Assembly: GCA_002394525.1 (NCBI GenBank)
Contig: DGUF01000016.1
Location: 648-11,983 of the forward strand
Direction of reading: 5' to 3'
DNA: 11,336 nucleotides
Source: Lachnospiraceae bacterium UBA4317
Lineage (GTDB): Bacteria; Bacillota_A; Clostridia; Lachnospirales; Lachnospiraceae
The position numbers and the translations under genes were made by a program. Every line of letters begins with the position of its first letter. Positions within the stretch are counted from its first letter, which is position 1. Positions 6,311 to 11,336 of this stretch are shown here, in pieces. The notes beneath the pieces were generated by a model. It did not search any database. It saw only the letters and a program-made list of their open reading frames with translations, and was not told the origin of the DNA.

Positions 6311-7105
6311 ATGAAGAAAATGATCGTATTGCTCCTTGCCGCTGTGATGACTTTCTCTGTCTGTGTCTATGCGGGAAACGGAACCAAAGCAGCGGGAGAG
6401 GAGAGCCCTGAAGAGAAGAAGGCACCGGAGGTCCATGCCATCGCCTATGACCAGAGCATGGACACTCTCGATGACGAGGGCGGGGCTGACGCCTTCAACC
6501 ATAAGCTGGACCACACGGACAGCAGGTATTACAGGATCCTTGATTATTACAATATGGAAAGCGACGAGACCCTGCACATCCTGCCGCATTTCGAGACCTA
6601 CCAGCAGACGGCAGAATATTCCTGCGCCTGCGCCTCAGCCCTGATGGTGCTCAACTACTATGATGTCCACGACTATAACGAAATGGATATCTGCAGGATC
6701 GCAGGGACTGATACCAGTGAAGGCACTCCCGTCGAAGGAATCGTGAAGTTTTTTGATTCCATAGGATGGAAGACCACATACCACGCGGACACGAAACCCC
6801 GCTTTGATTCCCTGGAAAAAGCGGAAGAATTCCTGCTGACATCCCTGGACCAGGGCACGCCGGTCATGGTCGACTGGATGGACTGGGGAGGACACTGGCA
6901 GGTGGTCATCGGCCTGGACACTGTCGGCACGGATGACCCCAACGACGATGTTCTGATCATGGCTGACCCCTATGATACGACAGACCACTATCAGGACGGC
7001 TACTACACAGTCCCTTTCGGCCTCTACTATAACATGTGGCGCGAAGGATCGGGCGGGGAGACGCACGACCCCTACCGCCAGCCCTTCGTTATAGCCACAC
7101 CGTGA
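6311..7105 (+). CDS. exported C39-like (papain-fold) cysteine peptidase
   Basis: The product is 264 residues, with AAGGA ten bases before the ATG. A signal peptide covers about residues 1-25 (MKKMIVLLLAAVMTFSVCVY). The peptidase C39-like domain spans about 90-255. The presumed nucleophile is Cys105 in QTAEYSCACASALMVLNYYD, after the helix-capping Gln98/Gln99. The presumed His is His195 in DWGGHWQVVIGLD, and the third residue is Asp219 or Asp222 in IMADPYDTTDHYQDGY. Related clostridial proteins usually have CGPAA at the nucleophile, whereas this one has CACAS. The sequence shows no ABC transporter or double-glycine substrate nearby, so a bacteriocin-processing role is unlikely; a general exported peptidase or transglutaminase-like enzyme is more plausible. 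A strong terminator follows, so it ends its transcription unit. Confidence 0.87.
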   Translation: MKKMIVLLLAAVMTFSVCVYAGNGTKAAGEESPEEKKAPEVHAIAYDQSMDTLDDEGGADAFNHKLDHTDSRYYRILDYYNMESDETLHILPHFETYQQTAEYSCACASALMVLNYYDVHDYNEMDICRIAGTDTSEGTPVEGIVKFFDSIGWKTTYHADTKPRFDSLEKAEEFLLTSLDQGTPVMVDWMDWGGHWQVVIGLDTVGTDDPNDDVLIMADPYDTTDHYQDGYYTVPFGLYYNMWREGSGGETHDPYRQPFVIATP

Positions 7106-7141
7106 AAGTACTCAAAACGGTAGTCCCGCTCACAAAATCGG

Positions 7142-7169
7142 AAAAATCCGGCTTCGGCCGGATTTTTTT
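7142..7169 (+). terminator. strong rho-independent terminator after the C39-like peptidase gene
   Basis: AAAAATCCGGC (7142-7152) pairs perfectly with GCCGGATTTTT (7157-7167) around a stable TTCG tetraloop, followed by more T residues to 7169. This is a textbook intrinsic terminator. Confidence 0.95.
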
Positions 7170-7225
7170 CACGGTGCGAACGTCTGCCTTTTTCCATAAT
7201 GTTTTCCCTGCCATTGATATCCCTG

Positions 7226-7234
7226 TGATATAAT
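7226..7234 (+). promoter_or_regulatory. extended -10 promoter for the TlpA-like gene
   Basis: TGATATAAT is a perfect extended -10 element (TG at 7226-7227, TATAAT at 7229-7234). No good -35 hexamer lies at the usual distance, which is common for extended -10 promoters. Transcription would start near 7241, giving a leader of about 95 bases. It lies just after the strong terminator, in the right place to start a new unit. Confidence 0.6.
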
Positions 7235-7336
7235 GGAAGAAGACGAACGTCATTGAAACCAGCAGCCATCCCCGCTCTGGGAGCATGGGCTTGTAACCAG
7301 GGCCGTGACTGCGGCATTGCAATGAAGGAGGAAAAA

Positions 7337-8785
7337 ATGAAAAGGTCAAAAGATCATAAACTCATACAGGTCATATGCGCGCTGGTGTTATGCCTCTGCC
7401 TCGGTACTGTGGTGTGCGGCGCGGCCGAGAGCGGGAAACAGGATACCGCGCAGGATCAGAGTGAGGACTATATTCTCAATGAGGATCTGGCAGATGTGGG
7501 CATAACCATGAATCTCCCTGCAGCCTTCGGGGATCTCAAGGGCATGACCTATTTTCAGGGAATGGATGTCTCCGACGGAACGGGGATCTATTTTGGAAAC
7601 GGTTCTTATATCGGAGCCACGCGCGAGGAGTATCAGGCCTTGGCGGCAAAGGATGCGCCGACGGAGAAGGAACTCCAGGAATTCCAGAACAAGGTCAGAC
7701 CGCTTTTTTCGATTATCATCATTGATGAAAACAGGGGCGCCGGGGATATCGTCGATTTTATAAATGAAGACGATCCGGAAGAGCCCATGACCGCAGACCA
7801 GCTGACCCTGCTGGGAAAGGCGGGAGACTGCAGCTTCTTTGAATATAATGAGGAATTATATGAGGGGGACCCTCACGAGGGCCTTCGGGAGGAATTTGCC
7901 AAAGAGTATGATACACTGGCATCCCTCAAGGATGAGGTGGTGAAAAATATGAGATTCTCCCCTGTAAAGAGGGCATTTTCCGATCTCATCGGTTCCAGGG
8001 TCTCCTTCGAGACGAAGGATCTTGACGGGAAGACCGTCAGCAGTGAAGACATCTTCAGTCAGCATGAGATCACGATGGTCAATGTCTGGGCGACCTGGTG
8101 CCACTGGTGCGTAAACGAACTGCCCGAACTGGAAAAGATCAGCGGCAGACTTGCGGAAAAGGACTGCGCGGTCATCGGGCTCTGCGGTGACGCCGAAAAC
8201 GATGAGACCATCGCGAAGGCAAAGGGCCTGCTCGCAGAGAACGGCGACACCTACCTCAACCTCCGCCCCTGGGATGGCTGGATGGACATCTTTGATATGA
8301 GCCAGGGATGGCCCATGACCTTCTTTGTGGACAGGGAGGGGACGATCGTCGGAAGGCCCGTCGTGGGAGCTGACATCAACGCCTATGAACCCCGTGTGGA
8401 TGCGCTGTTAAAGGGAGAAGACCAGGCGGATGCTCAGACGCAGGAAAAAGACGGGAAAGAAGCGGAAGACAAGGCGGATGCAGCCGGTACAGCCAATACA
8501 GCGAAGCCTGCGGACGAAAGCGGGAAAGGAACCGCCGGCGCCTACAACATTTATGTGGTGGACCAGAACGCTCAGCCCGTCGAAGGCGCCATGGTGCAGT
8601 TCTGCACGAACGACACCTGCAAAATGGCCCTGACAGACGCCGACGGACTTGCTTCCTTTACCGATCCCGAGGGAATCTATGATGTCCACGTCCTCAAGGT
8701 ACCGGAGGGCTATGAGAAGGATAATGAAGCCTACAAGACCGCAAATACCTACGGCGACCTTGTGATCACGATCAACAAGAAGTAA
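7337..8785 (+). CDS. exported TlpA-like thioredoxin protein with C-terminal beta domain
   Basis: The product is 482 residues. ATG 7337 is chosen because AAGGAGG ends five bases upstream and a signal sequence follows at once (MKRSKDHKLIQVICALVLCL); the in-frame ATG at 7322 overlaps the ribosome binding site. The signal peptide ends near residue 28; there is a Cys at the end of the hydrophobic core, but no proper lipobox. Residues about 45-210 form a region I cannot name. The thioredoxin-like domain spans about 213-365, with WATWCHWCVNELPELEKI carrying the redox pair Cys255 and Cys258, and the cis-proline in GWPMTFFVD. A Lys/Asp/Ala-rich linker (about 368-402) leads to a Cna-B or prealbumin-like beta domain (about 403-482) with Cys423 and Cys428. 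TlpA/ResA relatives reduce or exchange disulfides outside the cytoplasm. It precedes two membrane redox genes, which suggests a shared pathway. Confidence 0.9.
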   Translation: MKRSKDHKLIQVICALVLCLCLGTVVCGAAESGKQDTAQDQSEDYILNEDLADVGITMNLPAAFGDLKGMTYFQGMDVSDGTGIYFGNGSYIGATREEYQALAAKDAPTEKELQEFQNKVRPLFSIIIIDENRGAGDIVDFINEDDPEEPMTADQLTLLGKAGDCSFFEYNEELYEGDPHEGLREEFAKEYDTLASLKDEVVKNMRFSPVKRAFSDLIGSRVSFETKDLDGKTVSSEDIFSQHEITMVNVWATWCHWCVNELPELEKISGRLAEKDCAVIGLCGDAENDETIAKAKGLLAENGDTYLNLRPWDGWMDIFDMSQGWPMTFFVDREGTIVGRPVVGADINAYEPRVDALLKGEDQADAQTQEKDGKEAEDKADAAGTANTAKPADESGKGTAGAYNIYVVDQNAQPVEGAMVQFCTNDTCKMALTDADGLASFTDPEGIYDVHVLKVPEGYEKDNEAYKTANTYGDLVITINKK

Positions 8786-8790
8786 AAAAC

Positions 8791-8973
8791 GGACGGTCCC
8801 TCTGCCGCAGGACCCGGCATCGCAAAGCCGGGTGGAAGAGGGGCCGTCTGTCCCTACATCGCAAAGCCGGGCGGCCTCTGGGCAGTCTGCCCCGGCATCG
8901 CAAAGCCGGGCGGCCTCTGGGCAGTCTGCCCCGGCATCGCAAAGCCGGGCGGAAGAGGGGACGTCCAGTCGTA
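8791..8973 (+). repeat. 39-bp tandem repeat array forming hairpins
   Basis: Four units with an exact 39-base period start at 8818, 8857, 8896 and 8935. Each begins CATCGCAAAGCCGGGYGG; units 2 and 3 are identical over all 39 bases. In units 1, 3 and 4 the core reads CCCGGCATCGCAAAGCCGGG, a six-base GC stem with the loop ATCGCAAA. GGGCA...TGCCC in units 2 and 3 forms a second small stem. Flanking arms GGACGGTCCCTCT (8791-8803) and AGAGGGGACGTCC (8954-8966) are complementary at 11 of 13 positions and enclose the array; unit 1 carries a competing partner at 8837-8847. The array could end transcription or stabilise the upstream transcript. It follows the TlpA-like stop by five bases. Confidence 0.85.
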
Positions 8974-9022
8974 TTTTGATGGATCTCATGAACAGGAAAT
9001 AAAGAATACTTTGGTACAGACC

Positions 9023-9466
9023 ATGGATAAGAAAAAAACATTTCTGACGATACAGTCCATCCTGTGGATCCTGGCGGCGGTCCTGCTGATCGCGGGAGCC
9101 CTGCGGATCTATATGAACGGAGTCGCGCTCAGGGCCGCAGACCCCATGGCGGATATCTATACCGTGGAGACGATCGGCCGGGCCGCCCGCTTTGCCGTTC
9201 CGGTCCTGCTGGCGGCGATCATCATGACGGTCATCTGCGCGATCTCCGGGATCAGGGACGAGAGCGCGGACAAACCGGTGCCCGGCTTCCGGGTCTCCAA
9301 AAAAGAGCCTGCCGGCGAGGATGCCCTGCGGAAACGCAGCAGGGTGCGGATGGTTCTTTTCGCAGCCGCCCTTGCCTTTATCATCATCGGCATTTTCAAC
9401 GGCAGCATGAACGATGTGTTTGTAAAAGCTTCAAAGATATGTACGGAGTGTATAGGCCTTGGCTGA
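9023..9466 (+). CDS. CD1871A-type membrane protein with C-terminal CXXC motif
   Basis: The product is 147 residues from ATG 9023 (MDKKKTFLTIQSILWILAAV). A TTG at 9011 would add four residues and has AGGA 13 bases upstream; ATG 9023 lacks a clear ribosome binding site, so the start is uncertain. Three hydrophobic segments are seen near residues 8-28, 58-76 and 110-125. The protein ends with SMNDVFVKASKICTECIGLG, in which Cys140 and Cys143 lie a few residues from the C-terminus. This ending is the signature I recognise from the 'CD1871A family CXXC motif-containing protein' of Clostridia; those proteins are often shorter, so the middle segment here is an extension. Function is not established. 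It overlaps the polyferredoxin-thioredoxin gene by eight bases, implying translational coupling. A redox or cofactor-related partner role is inferred. Confidence 0.82.
   Translation: MDKKKTFLTIQSILWILAAVLLIAGALRIYMNGVALRAADPMADIYTVETIGRAARFAVPVLLAAIIMTVICAISGIRDESADKPVPGFRVSKKEPAGEDALRKRSRVRMVLFAAALAFIIIGIFNGSMNDVFVKASKICTECIGLG
9445..9461 (+). promoter_or_regulatory. GGAG and TTG start that set the polyferredoxin gene
   Basis: GGAG (9445-9448) inside the end of the upstream gene lies ten bases before TTG (9459-9461). An in-frame TAG at 9453-9455 excludes any longer product, and the next in-frame GTG (9537) has no ribosome binding site. There is no ATG before the conserved region, so the TTG start is the best supported. 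Confidence 0.7.
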
Positions 9467-11306
9467 TCAGGTTTTAAAAGAAAGCGCGGCCGCATCCTCC
9501 CTGCGGGGGAATGCCGCGTCCTCAGATGCAGAAACAGTGCGAAGCGGCGCCGCATCCCCCCTGAGGGGGCCTGCCGCGGACAATGCGCGCAATGCCGCGG
9601 AAACGGGAAAAAAGAATACATCCTGGTGGGATGCCCACAAGCCGTCCAAAAGAAGGATCATCCAGCTCTACAGCGCCCTGCTCTATAACGCGCACGTCAG
9701 GGGCTTTGCCGAAGGAAAGATCTTTACCGGAAAGACGAAGGCGGTCTGCGTCCCCGGATTCAACTGCTATTCCTGCCCGGGGGCGGTCGGTGCCTGCCCC
9801 CTGGGCTCTATTCAGAATGCGCTCGGATCGCTGAACAGGCACATCGGCTTTTACGTATTGGGGATCATCCTCCTCTACGGCATGCTGCTGGGAAGAACGA
9901 TCTGCGGCTGGATCTGTCCTCTGGGGCTGATCCAGGAGCTCTTCCACAAGATCCCCACGCCCAAGATCAAAAAGAGCCGGATCACGAGAGGGCTCAGCTA
10001 TCTCAAGTATGTCCTCCTGGTCATCTTCGTGATCATGATCCCCGTCTATTACGGGATTGGACAGGGTATCCCCGTTCCCGGATTCTGCAAATATATCTGT
10101 CCGGCGGGGACCTTTGAGGGCGCCATGGGAATGCTGCCTGGAAACCTCCCCTGGCTCTCCATGCTGGGAATCATCTTCACGAGAAAATTCATCATCATGG
10201 TCCTCATTTTTACCGCCTGCATTTTCTGCTACAGGGCCTTTTGCAGGTTCCTCTGTCCGCTGGGGGCCATCTATGGAATGTTCAACAGCCTGGCCGTGAT
10301 CGGCGTCAAGGTCGACGCCGGCAAGTGCAACGGCTGCTCCCTCTGCGTCATGAACTGCAAGATGGATGTCAAAGAGGTCGGCGACCACGAGTGCATCCAC
10401 TGCGCCAAATGCGTAGCCGGCTGCGGGCAGGGTGCCCTCTCCATGAAGGCAGGGAAGTTCACGATCATCGAACCACACAAAAAGACCGGGGAGACCGGGG
10501 AGACCGGCCCGGACACAGCCGGGATCCGGAAGATGGAAAAGCTCTGTTGGGGAGCCGCAATCCTCCTGCTCGCCTTTCTTCTGATCTGGGCCAATATCCT
10601 AGACCCCTCCCTGAAACCAAAGGCTGACACGACCAGCGCTGTCGCGGCGTCATCGCCCGCGGCCCCGAATACACAGAAGACAGCGGGAGATGCGGGAACC
10701 GGACCCGCGAAGGATCCCGCAGACAAAACACAGGAGGCAGGGACCGGCGCATCCGGTGACCAGGCGGCTTCGGCAGGCCAGACGGCTCCCGAAACGGCAC
10801 AGGCCGGAGCCGGCAAGAACGCGGAGGAGAACCAGCAGACAGAGCCTTCCGCCGCTACTTTTGAAAGTGACCTGCCAATCGGCTATGAGCCGGGCAGCAG
10901 GCTGGCGGACTTCGAGATCGACTGCCTGGACGGCAGCACCTTCCGCCTGCGGGAGACGAGAGGAAAGGTGGTCTTCATCAACCTCTGGGCCACCTACTGC
11001 GGCCCCTGCGTCAAGGAACTGCCCCATTTTGTCGACCTCTACCATGAACATGAGGGCGATATCGAGATGGTCGCTGTCCACGCAAACCTGGTGACAGACG
11101 ATGTCAGCCAGTATCTGAGCGAAAGAAACTGGGACATCCACTTTGCGGTGGACGACGAGGCCGAGACCGTATTCGGCATCGTAAACGGCTCCCTCGCCCT
11201 GCCCCAGACCATCGTCCTGAACAGGAAAGGAGAAGTGATCTACAACAAGGTCGGCTCCGTGACTCCCGAAGCACTGGAGCAGCTCTATCAGGAGGCGGCC
11301 AGATAA
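9459..11306 (+). CDS. membrane polyferredoxin fused to an extracytoplasmic TlpA-like thioredoxin domain
   Basis: The product is 615 residues. After a low-complexity N-terminus (1-55), the NapH-like 4Fe-4S membrane domain begins at KRRIIQLYSALLYNAHVRGF (about 64-83). Cysteine motifs follow in order: CVPGFNCYSCPGAVGACPLG (Cys97, 103, 106, 113), CGWICP (149, 153), CKYICP (210, 214), and Cys254/257 with CRFLCP (262, 266). Membrane segments lie near 65-82, 130-147, 187-205 and 243-259. Two ferredoxin motifs follow: Cys290/293/296/300 and Cys312/315/318/322. A helix at about 363-381 leads into an Ala/Thr/Gly-rich linker (about 386-467) and a thioredoxin domain (about 470-615) with WATYCGPCVKELP (Cys514, Cys517) and a cis-proline near Pro582. 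Predicted topology puts the ferredoxins inside and the thioredoxin outside. This suggests electron transfer across the membrane to reduce disulfides; the electron donor and final target are unknown. Confidence 0.9.
   Translation: MADQVLKESAAASSLRGNAASSDAETVRSGAASPLRGPAADNARNAAETGKKNTSWWDAHKPSKRRIIQLYSALLYNAHVRGFAEGKIFTGKTKAVCVPGFNCYSCPGAVGACPLGSIQNALGSLNRHIGFYVLGIILLYGMLLGRTICGWICPLGLIQELFHKIPTPKIKKSRITRGLSYLKYVLLVIFVIMIPVYYGIGQGIPVPGFCKYICPAGTFEGAMGMLPGNLPWLSMLGIIFTRKFIIMVLIFTACIFCYRAFCRFLCPLGAIYGMFNSLAVIGVKVDAGKCNGCSLCVMNCKMDVKEVGDHECIHCAKCVAGCGQGALSMKAGKFTIIEPHKKTGETGETGPDTAGIRKMEKLCWGAAILLLAFLLIWANILDPSLKPKADTTSAVAASSPAAPNTQKTAGDAGTGPAKDPADKTQEAGTGASGDQAASAGQTAPETAQAGAGKNAEENQQTEPSAATFESDLPIGYEPGSRLADFEIDCLDGSTFRLRETRGKVVFINLWATYCGPCVKELPHFVDLYHEHEGDIEMVAVHANLVTDDVSQYLSERNWDIHFAVDDEAETVFGIVNGSLALPQTIVLNRKGEVIYNKVGSVTPEALEQLYQEAAR
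9486..9575 (+). repeat. 60-bp imperfect duplication in the N-terminus of the polyferredoxin gene
   Basis: Related segments begin CGCATCC at 9491 and again at 9551, exactly 60 bases apart, and encode AAASSLRGNAAS and GAASPLRGPAAD. The 20-residue period keeps the frame. This low-complexity tract precedes the conserved membrane domain and is probably a disordered cytoplasmic extension. Confidence 0.7.
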
Positions 11307-11310
11307 AAGC

Positions 11311-11336
11311 ATGACAAAGGGGACGGTCCTCAATGT
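11311..11336. repeat. partial GGACGGTCC palindromic intergenic element (cut by window edge)
   Basis: ATGACAAAGGGGACGGTCCT at 11311-11330 contains the odd palindrome GGACGGTCC (11321-11329). It resembles a dispersed element seen in many clostridial genomes, in which GACAAAGGGGACGGTCC is followed by an inverted copy ending in TTTGTC. The same GGACGGTCC core starts the 39-bp array region at 8791. The right half lies mostly beyond the window, so its full structure cannot be seen. Confidence 0.5.

Noticed and set aside
7337..7430. Lipoprotein signal for the TlpA-like protein
   Set aside because: The cysteine after the hydrophobic core is preceded by Val-Val, not the small residue needed at the -1 position of a lipobox.
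8818..8973. CRISPR-like appearance of the 39-bp repeats
   Set aside because: The units are contiguous, the 'spacers' are identical in two units, and there are no cas genes. It is a tandem hairpin repeat.
8408..8989. Minus-strand open frame with repeated RLCDAGADCPEA-like units
   Set aside because: The repeats come from the 39-bp DNA array, whose period is a multiple of three, so frames stay open by chance. The frame runs antisense into the TlpA-like gene and lacks a supported start.
8976..9005. Promoter (TTGATG and an ATAAAG/TAAAGA hexamer) for the CXXC membrane gene
   Set aside because: The -10 match is poor and transcription would begin almost at the start codon, so I do not call it.

Overview
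The window looks like a chromosomal stretch from an anaerobic, fairly GC-rich member of the Clostridia, probably Lachnospiraceae-like. This placement is inferred from gene families (TPM and zinc-ribbon pair, DUF1349, CD1871A-type CXXC protein, clostridial polyferredoxin with TlpA, C39-like exported peptidase), strong AGGAGG-type ribosome binding sites and U-tract terminators. There are no RNA genes, no insertion sequences and no phage genes. Ten coding regions are supported: one leaves the left edge on the minus strand, and nine read rightward.

Layout. 1-402 (minus): 5' part of a DUF1349 (concanavalin A-like) protein. 411-650: divergent intergenic region with a possible structured leader. 651-2979: two-gene unit of a membrane protein with two N-terminal zinc ribbons, then an exported TPM-domain protein with a glycine-rich tail, closed by a terminator. 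3060-3908: exported protein of unknown function. 3983-5575: exported LysM protein with an Ala/Glu/Pro repeat linker and a HAD-type phosphatase domain. 5703-6179: small YcxB-like membrane protein. 6227-6291: 15-bp tandem repeats. 6311-7105: exported C39-like cysteine peptidase with a clear terminator. 7337-8785: exported TlpA-like thioredoxin protein with an extra C-terminal beta domain. 8791-8973: 39-bp tandem array of hairpins. 9023-9466: CD1871A-type membrane protein ending in CxxC. 9459-11306: membrane polyferredoxin fused to an extracytoplasmic thioredoxin domain. 11311-11336: start of a GGACGGTCC-type palindromic element cut by the window edge.

How the genes may work together. Most products are membrane-bound or exported, so this is a cell-envelope neighbourhood. 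The strongest functional group is the last three genes. Together they look like a redox module that could pass electrons from cytoplasmic iron-sulfur clusters across the membrane to thioredoxin-fold domains outside the cell. This would be analogous in logic to DsbD, but built on a NapH-like polyferredoxin. That reading is inferred from domain order and predicted topology and has not been tested. The LysM phosphatase and the C39-like peptidase are probably independent exported enzymes.
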